Source: an uncultured Clostridia bacterium (lineage in GTDB: Bacteria > Bacillota > Clostridia > Christensenellales > CASEPJ01). From it: a stretch of DNA of 8,193 bases. The notes beneath the pieces are model-generated. The model was given only the letters and a program-made list of their open reading frames with translations. It had not been told where the DNA came from and searched no databases. The stretch lies in NCBI GenBank assembly GCA_949289715.1, contig CASEPJ010000152.1, forward strand, positions 1 through 8,193, written 5' to 3'. Below are positions 1 through 6,904 of this stretch, in pieces. Position 1 is the first letter of the stretch; each line of letters begins with the position of its first letter. Made by a program: the position numbers and the translations under genes.

Positions 1-128
1 ATATGTATTCTCTGAAGATGCGTTCTATCCCGTTTGAAAGCGAGAATTTTAGATTTCCAACCCGTTTCTTTAATTGCAAAAATTGGCGAAACATATGTTT
101 CGCCAGTGTCTTTAATGATTGCGATCAT
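1..128 (-). CDS. Unrecognised protein, N-terminal 42 codons only (runs off left edge)
   Basis: An open frame reads leftward from an ATG at 128-126 to the window edge without a stop, giving 42 codons that begin MIAIIKDTGETYVSPIFAIK and continue with a basic stretch rich in Lys, Arg and His. A GGAG ribosome binding site lies 8 nt upstream of the ATG (137-140), and the frame above the ATG soon meets a stop, so the start is well defined. The gene begins 49 nt beyond the 3' end of the tRNA-Leu gene on the same strand, so readthrough from the tRNA transcript is possible. The visible residues form short beta-like segments and carry no signal peptide or membrane segment. I do not recognise the family, and no function is proposed. 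A perfect 22-bp palindrome lies inside its codons. The opposite-strand frame over the same bases is a shadow. Confidence 0.6.
   Translation of the reverse strand, partial: MIAIIKDTGETYVSPIFAIKETGWKSKILAFKRDRTHLQRIH
84..105. repeat. Perfect 22-bp palindrome (possible hairpin, T-run on minus strand)
   Basis: TGGCGAAACA followed by TATGTTTCGCCA is exactly self-complementary over 22 bases, centred on CATATG. As RNA it can fold into an 8-9 bp stem with a 4-6 nt loop. Reading leftward, the stem is followed by AATTTTTGC, a five-T run, which is terminator-like. However, it lies within codons 9-15 of the left-edge gene. It could therefore be coincidence, an attenuator acting on transcripts from the tRNA promoter, or a protein-binding palindrome. 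Confidence 0.45.
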
Positions 129-136
129 AAGCAAAA

Positions 137-140
137 CTCC
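137..140 (-). promoter_or_regulatory. Ribosome binding site of the left-edge gene
   Basis: GGAG on the minus strand sits 8 nt before the ATG at 128-126. It supports the claim that the short left-edge frame is a real gene start. Confidence 0.55.
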
Positions 141-177
141 ACACTATTCCCTTTCGAGACAAATCATAGTCTCAACA

Positions 178-264
178 TGGTGCGGATAACAGGACTTGAA
201 CCTGCATGAAGTCGCCCTCACTAGAACCTGAATCTAGCGCGTCTGCCAATTCCGCCATATCCGC
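178..264 (-). tRNA. tRNA-Leu (anticodon CAG), CCA encoded
   Basis: Reading leftward from 264, the acceptor strand GCGGATA pairs exactly with TATCCGC (182-188), with discriminator A at 181 and encoded CCA at 180-178. The anticodon stem CTAGA/TCTAG encloses the loop TTCAGGT, which gives anticodon CAG and decodes CUG. The long variable arm (TGAGG/CTTCA) is typical of class II tRNAs such as Leu, and the T-arm has GGTTCAAGTCC. All arms are intact, so the gene looks functional. It stands divergent from the mannosidase gene. No convincing stand-alone terminator lies between it and the next gene on this strand; the nearest T-run hairpin is the palindrome at 84-105. Confidence 0.97.
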
Positions 265-342
265 ATAATTTTCAATATTTTTTTAATTTTTTAAAATTTA
301 TACATATTTTAAATTAAATTTATTTACAAAAAAAGCATTTAT

Positions 343-371
343 ATTATATATTAATTATGCTTTATTTGCAA
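343..371 (-). promoter_or_regulatory. Likely sigma-A promoter for tRNA-Leu
   Basis: On the minus strand, TTGCAA (366-371) and a perfect TATAAT (343-348) are separated by 17 bp. This predicts a start near 336 and a leader of about 70 nt before the mature tRNA. In such AT-rich DNA chance matches are common, so the call rests on the perfect -10, the ideal spacing and the position. Confidence 0.45.
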
Positions 372-408
372 GCGATTTGAAATAGCTTTTAAATTTTATA
401 ATATTTTC

Positions 409-486
409 TTTACTAATAAAATTTAATTTGATATAATAATTTTGATTTTTGTTTTAATTGATTAGATAACATTGTTTTTATATTAT
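409..486 (+). promoter_or_regulatory. Candidate promoter(s) for the mannosidase-flavoprotein unit
   Basis: Two arrangements with 17-bp spacing are visible: TTTACT (409-414) with TATAAT (432-437), and TTGATT (458-463) with TATTAT (481-486). Either would leave a leader of roughly 95-150 nt before the ATG at 590. I cannot choose between them, and no clear operator such as a catabolite-repression site is seen. Confidence 0.35.
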
Positions 487-578
487 AAATTATTCTAATT
501 TTATAAATTTAAAATAATTTTATGTATTATTGATTAAAACTAAAAAATTACCAATAAAAAAATTTATAAATAATAACT

Positions 579-584
579 AAGAGG
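579..584 (+). promoter_or_regulatory. Ribosome binding site of the mannosidase gene
   Basis: AAGAGG lies 5 nt before the ATG at 590, a standard spacing that supports this start. Confidence 0.75.
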
Positions 585-589
585 TTGCT

Positions 590-2635
590 ATGAAAAAACT
601 TGATTACGTCAACGCCCTTATGGGTACACACAACACATCCGATTTTTCACACGGCAATATTTTGCCATTGCTTGCTTTGCCGCATGCACTTGCTTCCTGG
701 ACGATTATGACAAATTCATCTCACGGCAATTTTTTCTATGACCCTACTGCAAATACCTTTGAAGGAATCAGACTGACCCACCAACCTTCCCCCTGGATTG
801 GAGATTATGGACATTTTCTCGTTATGCCTCAAACCGGCAATTTAAATATAGCTCCTCATATGAGAAAAAGTTCCTTTAATAAACAAACTTTTCGTTTTAC
901 TCCAACTGAACTTTATATAGAAGAATTTAAAGATAATTGTGATATATGCCTTTCGCCATCGCCTACGGGAGGAATATTTAAATTTACATTTAAAAACGAA
1001 GGCAAAAACAGAATTAATTTTATAGGATTGGACGGAAAAACACAATTCGTTTACAATAAAGCACTTCAAAATATAACAGGTTATACTACAGGCGTTACAC
1101 ATCACTGCCCTTACGAACTTAAAGAATATATTTACGCCAAAATCAGCTGTGAATGCGAAGAAGAAACAACGGAAAATTGTCTGTCCTTAATAGTAAAAGA
1201 TAAGGAAGTTACTGTTAAAATAGCTACCTCATTTATCGGTTACGAGCAAGCCGAAATAAACTTCAATAGAGAACTTAATTTAAATACCATTAACGATTTA
1301 AAAGTTCAAGCGGAAAATATATGGGAAAAGGAATTAAGCAAAATTAATATAGAAAGCGATGAAAAAACAATGAAAACATTTTATTCCTGCCTATACAGAG
1401 CTTTACTTTTCCCCAGAAAATTTTACGAAACCGACAAATCTGGCAAAAATTTACACATCAATATAGAAACCGGCGAAATTAAAGAAGGTGTAATGTATGT
1501 TGATAACGGCTTTTGGGACACATACAGAACGGTATACCCGCTGCTTTCTATAATCGACCCTAAATTATATGCGGAAATGGCAGAAAGTTTTTACAATATT
1601 TATGAGGATACAGGTTGGTTGCCGAGGTGGATTTCTCCAAACGAAATAGGTCTTATGCCCGGCACTCTTGTCGAACCAGTTTTGGCAGACGCAATAGTCA
1701 AAGACATAGTTTCCCCTGAACTTGCCGAAAAATTTTTGGATGCCATGATTCACAATGCTGAAGACGACAGTCCCGAACCCAAATACGGAAGAAAAAAAGT
1801 TTCGGTTTACAGAAAATTGGGATATTTACCTAACAATCTTGTTCATGAAAGCGTAAATGAAACTCTCGATTGCTGTTACGGAGACTTCTGCATAGGTGCT
1901 TCGGCAGCGAAACTCGGGAAAATCGGACTTGCCGAAAAATATATGAATTATGCAAAAAATTATGCAAAAATTTTCGATAAAAAAAGCGGACTTATGCGTT
2001 CGATGGACGATAAAGGTCAAAGAAGCGATGATTTTATTCCTCATTCTTGGGGAGGTGAATACACTGAAGGTTCCGCTTGGCAGAATTCTTTTGCCGTACC
2101 TCACGATATGAAAGGTTTAAACGAATTATATAACGGAAAACTAGAAGATAAAATAGACGAACTTTTTAATACTCCTCCCATTTTTACGGTCGGTTGGTAC
2201 GGCTTTGAAATACACGAAATGTCGGAACTCGCAGCCCAAAGAAATTTCGGTCAATGCGCTATATCGAATCAACCTTCCTTCCCCATACCCTATATTTATT
2301 CTGAAATAGGCAACGTGAAAAAAACTTCCTATTGGGTTAACAGACTGATTACCGAAGCTTTCGACAGCACAATAGACGGTTTTCCCGGCGACGAAGACAA
2401 CGGAACAATGGCAAGTTGGTATATTTTTGGATGTTTAGGTTTTTATCCTTTCTGCCCGGGAAGAGCAGATTTCACCACTACTTTGCCGATTGTAAAAAAA
2501 GCGGAAATAACATTGCCCGACGGTAAAAAATTAATTGTAGAAAAAGACAAATTTAAAGTTGAAAAAATGAATAATCATGTATCTTATAAAGACATAATGA
2601 ACGGTGGTTCGTTATGGGATAAAGTAAAAAAATAA
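590..2635 (+). CDS. GH92-family alpha-mannosidase, cytoplasmic (probable exo-alpha-1,2-mannosidase)
   Basis: This 681-residue protein is a family 92 glycoside hydrolase. These are calcium-dependent inverting exo-mannosidases that remove terminal alpha-mannose from glycans. The N-terminal beta-sandwich (about 1-240) opens with the family's HGN-LP and DYGHFLVMP blocks (21-26, 72-80). The (alpha/alpha)6 barrel (about 255-650) carries WDTYRT (309-314), YTEGSAW (491-497), HDMKGL (505-510), NQPS (560-563) and GDEDNGTMASW (600-610). From what I recall of characterised Bacteroides enzymes, E493 corresponds to the catalytic acid and D601/D603 to the base. The H542-E543 pair aligns by spacing with residues linked to alpha-1,2 specificity. 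There is no signal peptide or lipobox, so the enzyme should act in the cytoplasm on imported manno-oligosaccharides, unlike the many secreted GH92s. Full length, intact. The flavoprotein gene follows 13 nt downstream. Family call firm; linkage specificity inferred. Confidence 0.93.
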   Translation: MKKLDYVNALMGTHNTSDFSHGNILPLLALPHALASWTIMTNSSHGNFFYDPTANTFEGIRLTHQPSPWIGDYGHFLVMPQTGNLNIAPHMRKSSFNKQTFRFTPTELYIEEFKDNCDICLSPSPTGGIFKFTFKNEGKNRINFIGLDGKTQFVYNKALQNITGYTTGVTHHCPYELKEYIYAKISCECEEETTENCLSLIVKDKEVTVKIATSFIGYEQAEINFNRELNLNTINDLKVQAENIWEKELSKINIESDEKTMKTFYSCLYRALLFPRKFYETDKSGKNLHINIETGEIKEGVMYVDNGFWDTYRTVYPLLSIIDPKLYAEMAESFYNIYEDTGWLPRWISPNEIGLMPGTLVEPVLADAIVKDIVSPELAEKFLDAMIHNAEDDSPEPKYGRKKVSVYRKLGYLPNNLVHESVNETLDCCYGDFCIGASAAKLGKIGLAEKYMNYAKNYAKIFDKKSGLMRSMDDKGQRSDDFIPHSWGGEYTEGSAWQNSFAVPHDMKGLNELYNGKLEDKIDELFNTPPIFTVGWYGFEIHEMSELAAQRNFGQCAISNQPSFPIPYIYSEIGNVKKTSYWVNRLITEAFDSTIDGFPGDEDNGTMASWYIFGCLGFYPFCPGRADFTTTLPIVKKAEITLPDGKKLIVEKDKFKVEKMNNHVSYKDIMNGGSLWDKVKK

Positions 2636-2648
2636 TAACCTCTTTTAT

Positions 2649-3875
2649 ATGGCAGAAACGGTAATAATAGGCGGAGGCGTTTCGGGTATGGCCGCAGCTA
2701 TTAAATTAAAAAAGCTGCGGCCCTCAATGAACGTAACCGTTCTCGAAAAAAACGAAAGAATTTTAAAAAAACTTGCCGTATCGGGTAACGGACAGGGAAA
2801 TTTGTCGAACGTTAATATTGATATTAACAATTATCACGGCAAAAATCTTCATTACTTCAATAATGTTTTTAACGATTTTTCTTTTTTCGAATTTGCACAA
2901 GATTTGTCTTTAAGCACCGTAACGCTTAACAAAGGTAAAATTTATCCTTCTTCGCTTAAAGCCTCTTCCGTATGCGATCTTTTCCGATTTACCGCCGAAA
3001 AATTAAGAGTTAATATAATTACCGATGCAAAAGTCGAAAAAATAATAACAGACAAAAAAATTACCGTATTTTACAAAAAAGATAATTATCAGCAAAATAT
3101 AATAACAGATTATGTCATTTGCGCAACGGGAGGTGCCTCGGGAAGAAATTTGGGTACAGACGGTTCTTCATATGACATTTATAAAGCACTTAATTACAAT
3201 ATTACCCCGTTGTTTCCTTCTCTCGTTCAACTTAAAACCGAATTGGAGTCCATAAGAGTATTAAAAGGCGTTAAATTAAATTGTGCTATCAAATTATATT
3301 TTGAAGATAAATTTTTAAAACAAAGCGAAGGTGAAATTCTTTTTACCGAATATGGAATTTCCGGTCCGTGTGTATTTGATATTTCGGGAGATGCCGCAGA
3401 ACTGTTAGACAAGGGCAAAGTTTATGTCAAAATAGACTTTTTAAAGGATTATTCTTTTTCTGAAATAAAAGAATTTTTCTTGAAAAGAAAAAATATACTT
3501 CCCTTCTTGGCTTTGGAAAACGCATTTGTTACTTTACTTGCCAATCAATGCGTGCGTGCTGCAATAAATTTATGCAAATATAAGTTTTATACTCCTATTA
3601 ACGAAGTTTCCGAAAAAGAAACAAACAATCTAATAAACACTTTTAAAAATTTCACTTTAAGAATTACGGGAACTACCGGTTTTAACAATTCACAGGTAAC
3701 AAGGGGAGGAATTTCAAACGACGATATAGACGATAATTTGCAGTCCGAAAAACATAAAAATTTATATTTTTGCGGAGAACTTTTAGATATTGACGGTGAT
3801 TGCGGAGGATATAATATTCACTTTGCTTTGGCTTCCGGCAATTATGCGGCAAGAAAAATTGCCGAAAAATTATAA
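2649..3875 (+). CDS. HI0933/YhiN (BaiN-like) family FAD-dependent oxidoreductase
   Basis: This 408-residue flavoprotein is of usual length for the HI0933/YhiN family, also annotated as BaiN-like or aminoacetone oxidase family. An FAD-binding Rossmann motif IIGGGVSGMAAA (6-17) is followed by the ribose-binding acid in VLEKN (E33). Next come GNGQGNLSN (46-54), ATGGASG (159-165), LFTEYGISGPCVFDIS (231-246), TRGGIS (351-356) and the C-terminal GELLDIDG with GGYNIHFALASG (376-397). The family signature near residue 46 is usually GNGRCN-TN; here Arg and Cys are replaced by Gln and Gly. The physiological substrate of most members is unknown, and nothing here indicates bile-acid metabolism. It follows the mannosidase by 13 nt and is probably cotranscribed with it. 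No ribosome binding site precedes the ATG. A later Met is ruled out because starting there would remove the FAD motif, and a stop at 2625 blocks upstream extension. Confidence 0.92.
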   Translation: MAETVIIGGGVSGMAAAIKLKKLRPSMNVTVLEKNERILKKLAVSGNGQGNLSNVNIDINNYHGKNLHYFNNVFNDFSFFEFAQDLSLSTVTLNKGKIYPSSLKASSVCDLFRFTAEKLRVNIITDAKVEKIITDKKITVFYKKDNYQQNIITDYVICATGGASGRNLGTDGSSYDIYKALNYNITPLFPSLVQLKTELESIRVLKGVKLNCAIKLYFEDKFLKQSEGEILFTEYGISGPCVFDISGDAAELLDKGKVYVKIDFLKDYSFSEIKEFFLKRKNILPFLALENAFVTLLANQCVRAAINLCKYKFYTPINEVSEKETNNLINTFKNFTLRITGTTGFNNSQVTRGGISNDDIDDNLQSEKHKNLYFCGELLDIDGDCGGYNIHFALASGNYAARKIAEKL

Positions 3876-3984
3876 CTATTGTTACGATTGTTTTTACGAT
3901 AAACTAATATAAAAATATAATTTTTAAAACAATTTTTAACATTGGTAAGATTATAAAATTCAAAACAGTATAAAAAAATCGATT

Positions 3985-4014
3985 AAAAAGGCGTATTAAT
4001 CAATACGCCTTTTT
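3985..4014. terminator. Bidirectional factor-independent terminator
   Basis: A 13-bp perfect stem, AAAAAGGCGTATT paired with AATACGCCTTTTT, encloses an AATC loop. It has an A-run on one side and a T-run on the other, so it can terminate transcripts from either direction. It lies between two convergent units, 109 nt after the flavoprotein stop and 19 nt after the stop of the membrane-protein gene, and probably serves both. I see nothing else in the rest of 3876-4033. Confidence 0.92.
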
Positions 4015-4033
4015 CTTAATTATATTAATAAAT

Positions 4034-5875
4034 TTATTCCTTTTCAACTATTTTCTTGTTATATTTATGCAATGCTTCCACAAAAGCATTTTTCCATAAA
4101 TAATCGTAAGATTTTATATCTTCCCCAAGATATTTTGAAACATTGTCAAGCTCGTCCCACTCTACAAGGGAAAGAGATTTTTTCTTGTCTTCCGATTTTC
4201 TAACCTTTTTGTCTTTGCCGTATGCCATAGATTCTTCAATGGTCATTTTATTCCAGCCGTTTACGAGGTGAAATGCATTCCAACGCATATGCTCTTCCAT
4301 TGCCGCTTTTAAATTATCTTCTTCGGATAATAAATTAATATCGAATTCTTCTCTTTCGTCATTCATATCCGCAATTTCCAAGCCGAGAGAAAACATTTTT
4401 GATTTAGCGGCAACTCCGACGGATCTGTTAGAAGATTTTGTGAATTCGCTTAATTCGCACCAATTTTTAGCATTTGCGGGATTCGCCTTATTATAGTTAT
4501 CGTTTATAGCCTTTGCAAAAATATCCATAAATTCACCGACCACTATATCGTAGTTAAAAATTTGGCTTTCTGTGCCTATGGCATGAATGCTTATACCGTC
4601 TTTTAATACATCTTGCAAAAGAGTTTTATTTTTCTCATGCCTTATATGAACATAAATAGATGCTTTATAATTGCTTTGTGTAAGTATATATTTATATATG
4701 ATATTCGCCAATTCAATATTCTTTTTATCGTCGCCCAAAGCAACTACAATATAATTGTCCTTTCTTAAAAATCCGAAAAATTCCTCTAAAAAATTCTCGG
4801 AATAAATATCGGTTTTTAAAAATTTTATATTTTCGTTGTCATATATTCCCGGATATTGTAATTTGTAAAAACCGTTTTTATCTTTTGCATCAAAAACCGT
4901 TATATTCAAATTGACATCTTTAAACTGATTTGCCACAAAAATATTTTTGAAAATAGCGTTTCCCGAACGTCCTCTGCCTAAAATAATAACGTTAATATGT
5001 TTTTTTTCGTTATCGCAATATATATTATTATAACAGGGATATGCATTCACTAACATTCTTGCAGTCAAATCGTGCTGTTTAATAATATGGATATTACTTT
5101 TATTCAAATATGAGGATCCGCAAAATTCCTCCTCCGCCATAGCGTAAATTTCAATAGGATCGTTAGAATAATCTTTGCAAAAAGATATATTTTTTTCGCT
5201 ATTCTCATCCAGACAAAACAATAGTTTCCTTTTAAATCTGGATAACAAAGGATATTTTTCTAAAAAATCTTCATTTTCCGATTCCCTCGAACACACATAA
5301 ATATAAAATCTACGGTTTTTAAGTTTTTTTAATGTTTTTTTCGTTTCGTCGTCCTGACTTAAATTTATTAAAGTGAAAACTATGAGAGCACCCGGTTTCT
5401 CTTTTGCCACGGAATCGGCAAGCATTAGAGATTTGTCGTTTATGGAAGAAAAGCAATAAACGGTATTACTACGAGTAAAAAGCAATTTGATTTTAGACAA
5501 AGTTTTATATGAGAGCAAGGAAATCAGCGTTAAGCTGTAAAGAATATATGCGCAACCCAAAAATACATAATATATAATTTTAAACCAATTATGGGCAGTT
5601 AACGCACCCAAAGAATTAAACTTATCCTCGAAAACCAACAGGCTTGCCGTATATTGTGCACCCTTAATCAATACTGCAAAATAGTCAAATACCGTCGTAT
5701 TTTTCAATAATACAATATTATATATTAACGCACCCGTATTTATCAAATATCCGAAAACGGCAACAAATATCAATGCTATAAACTGACGCTTTGCTTTTTT
5801 TTCCAGAAAATTTGTAATAATTACAATCAATAGCAAAAAAGCAGCAATAATGGCCAACAATTCAACAATAATCAT
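4034..5875 (-). CDS. Membrane protein with TrkA/RCK-like Rossmann domains and C-terminal RyR domain (putative TIR-signal effector)
   Basis: Using the ATG at 5875 the product is 613 residues. This start has AGAGGTG 3 nt upstream; an in-frame GTG at 5911 would overlap the previous gene by 28 nt and has no site. Hydrophobic segments lie at about 2-24, 32-56 and 99-122, with an amphipathic stretch at 62-82 that could be a pore helix, but no potassium-filter motif (TxGxG). A degenerate Rossmann fold follows (about 137-250; CFSSINDKSL). A second, with G-x-G-x-x-G at ILGRGRSG (298-305) and acidic D329, resembles TrkA_N/RCK domains. The linker NWCELSEF...SNR (471-484) leads to the RyR domain (about 520-595), with EHMRW (528-532), GW (540-541) and LVEWDEL (570-576). 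RyR domains are thought to bind nucleotide-type ligands. Last gene of the TIR operon, ending at the terminator. I infer a ligand-gated membrane effector; ion conduction is not shown. Confidence 0.82.
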   Translation of the reverse strand: MIIVELLAIIAAFLLLIVIITNFLEKKAKRQFIALIFVAVFGYLINTGALIYNIVLLKNTTVFDYFAVLIKGAQYTASLLVFEDKFNSLGALTAHNWFKIIYYVFLGCAYILYSLTLISLLSYKTLSKIKLLFTRSNTVYCFSSINDKSLMLADSVAKEKPGALIVFTLINLSQDDETKKTLKKLKNRRFYIYVCSRESENEDFLEKYPLLSRFKRKLLFCLDENSEKNISFCKDYSNDPIEIYAMAEEEFCGSSYLNKSNIHIIKQHDLTARMLVNAYPCYNNIYCDNEKKHINVIILGRGRSGNAIFKNIFVANQFKDVNLNITVFDAKDKNGFYKLQYPGIYDNENIKFLKTDIYSENFLEEFFGFLRKDNYIVVALGDDKKNIELANIIYKYILTQSNYKASIYVHIRHEKNKTLLQDVLKDGISIHAIGTESQIFNYDIVVGEFMDIFAKAINDNYNKANPANAKNWCELSEFTKSSNRSVGVAAKSKMFSLGLEIADMNDEREEFDINLLSEEDNLKAAMEEHMRWNAFHLVNGWNKMTIEESMAYGKDKKVRKSEDKKKSLSLVEWDELDNVSKYLGEDIKSYDYLWKNAFVEALHKYNKKIVEKE

Positions 5876-5878
5876 AAA

Positions 5879-5885
5879 CACCTCT
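5879..5885 (-). promoter_or_regulatory. Ribosome binding site that fixes the membrane-protein start at 5875
   Basis: AGAGGTG overlaps the TAG stop of the upstream TIR gene (5884-5886) and ends 3 nt before the ATG at 5875-5873. It makes this ATG the better start than the GTG at 5911, and suggests coupled translation. Confidence 0.8.
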
Positions 5886-6894
5886 ACTCCGCTTCGATAA
5901 TTCCCGGGCACAAAAAGTTATTTGAAAACATATCTTTAAGGCGGAAAACCCCCTCCCAATTAGAATCGGGCAAAGATAGATAAATCCGCTGATTATCTCC
6001 GCTTTTTGATATGGAAGGCATAACATCGCATTCCTTTAATAAGGAAAACAGCCTGTCTGCCTCTTTACTGTCCCATACTTCTGCAAATATTTTAAAACAA
6101 GTGCCGTAAATCTTATGTAACGGAATAATAAAAGTTATATCATCTCCTAAAATAAGAGCCTTATCGACAATCTTATTTAAAATTACGCATTCGGGATAAT
6201 TTTCTACATCGGGAACTTCGTTTAAAGCGCAATTTTTGCCGCTTACGGGGCAGAATTTTTCTTCGTCCATCATTTGAAAGCACACCCCGTCTTCTCCGTA
6301 TTTTCCGCAATAAGAACCGAAATTGGATACAAGCGCCGTAAAATAATAATTTTCTATATTAATACTGCTTAAATTTGGTATTGTAACCGTAAGTTTAACA
6401 GGACATGTTAAATTTTGCACCCTTTCTTTAAAAAAACGTTTTGAGAACTTTGCTGTTTCGTAACAAAACAAATCGGCAAAATATCCGGTATTTTTTAATT
6501 TAGAAATCAAAATGTTTATATCGTTGAAAACGGAAAATTTGTTAAGGTGGGGATACTCTTGTCCCTCCAACAAATTATCGGGATCGTAAAGATAAACGTT
6601 TTTGCCCTCACCATAGAGCATTCCCACCTCGAAATTCACCCAGGAAGACTGCAAAGCACCCTTTGTTACAACAACTACGGCACAATGGCATTTATCTATT
6701 AACTTCTTAATTTCGTCGGCAAAATTTAATGAGGCTATGGCTATTTGCATATCCACAAGGTGAGGTATATCGGCTTTTTGCAACTCAGAACAAACTTCTT
6801 TAAAAAGGTCGTTATCGTTTGAGTGCGATACAAACACACCGAATTCTTTTTTCTCTTCGTCATTTAATAAACGTGCGGAAATTTTAATATTCAT
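5884..6894 (-). CDS. TIR-domain protein with unknown C-terminal domain (putative NAD+-consuming signal enzyme)
   Basis: This 336-residue protein has an N-terminal TIR domain of the ThsB-like type (about 15-130). The first strand reads FGVFVSHSNDND (18-29), AVVVVTKGAL (72-81) is a core strand, and SSWVNFEVG (83-91) carries the putative catalytic glutamate E89. TIR domains of this kind cleave or cyclise NAD+ to produce ADP-ribose-type signals; activity here is inferred. The C-terminal region (about 160-310) is unrecognised. Its FIIPLHKIYGTCFKIF (255-270) and QRIYLSL (302-308) align with the upstream paralogue, so both genes share this domain. C196, C205, C215 and C222 form a cluster that could bind metal and is absent from the paralogue. 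No signal peptide or membrane segment is seen. The start is certain: AGGAGG overlaps the upstream stop and lies 4 nt from the ATG. Middle gene of the operon. Confidence 0.85.
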   Translation of the reverse strand: MNIKISARLLNDEEKKEFGVFVSHSNDNDLFKEVCSELQKADIPHLVDMQIAIASLNFADEIKKLIDKCHCAVVVVTKGALQSSWVNFEVGMLYGEGKNVYLYDPDNLLEGQEYPHLNKFSVFNDINILISKLKNTGYFADLFCYETAKFSKRFFKERVQNLTCPVKLTVTIPNLSSINIENYYFTALVSNFGSYCGKYGEDGVCFQMMDEEKFCPVSGKNCALNEVPDVENYPECVILNKIVDKALILGDDITFIIPLHKIYGTCFKIFAEVWDSKEADRLFSLLKECDVMPSISKSGDNQRIYLSLPDSNWEGVFRLKDMFSNNFLCPGIIEAE

Positions 6895-6898
6895 AATA

Positions 6899-6904
6899 CC
6901 TCCT
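6899..6904 (-). promoter_or_regulatory. Ribosome binding site overlapping the preceding stop codon
   Basis: The minus strand reads TAAGGAGGTATTATG. The TAA stop of the upstream gene (6906-6904) shares a base with AGGAGG, and the ATG follows 4 nt later. This is a strong site and a layout that favours reinitiation. Confidence 0.85.

Larger units (their letters stand above)
265..589. other. AT-rich divergent intergenic region
   Basis: These 325 bases separate the leftward tRNA from the rightward mannosidase gene. They are almost entirely A and T, with many stops in all frames, and I see no coding segment, RNA gene, riboswitch-like fold or repeat. The content I can support is one leftward promoter, two overlapping options for a rightward promoter, and the mannosidase ribosome binding site at the right end. 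Confidence 0.7.

Noticed and set aside
153..175. Small hairpin (GAGAC/GTCTC) between tRNA-Leu and the left-edge gene
   Set aside because: The stem is short, the loop is 8 nt, and no T-run follows on the minus strand, so it is not supported as a terminator.
3..209. Rightward 68-codon open frame ending in RITGLEPA
   Set aside because: It runs antisense through the left-edge gene and into the tRNA-Leu gene. The ending is the peptide produced by translating a tRNA on the wrong strand, a familiar false annotation.
178..264. tRNA-Leu as an attachment site for an integrated element
   Set aside because: I see no second copy of the tRNA 3' end and no integrase in the window.
265..589. Riboswitch or small RNA in the divergent intergenic region
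   Set aside because: The region is nearly all A and T, and no conserved stem or motif can be recognised.
842..2104. Leftward open frames of about 60-90 codons inside the mannosidase gene
   Set aside because: They are antisense shadows of a gene with clear family motifs and have no recognisable protein character.
2645..3418. Leftward open frames inside the flavoprotein gene
   Set aside because: They are antisense shadows without ribosome binding sites or motifs.
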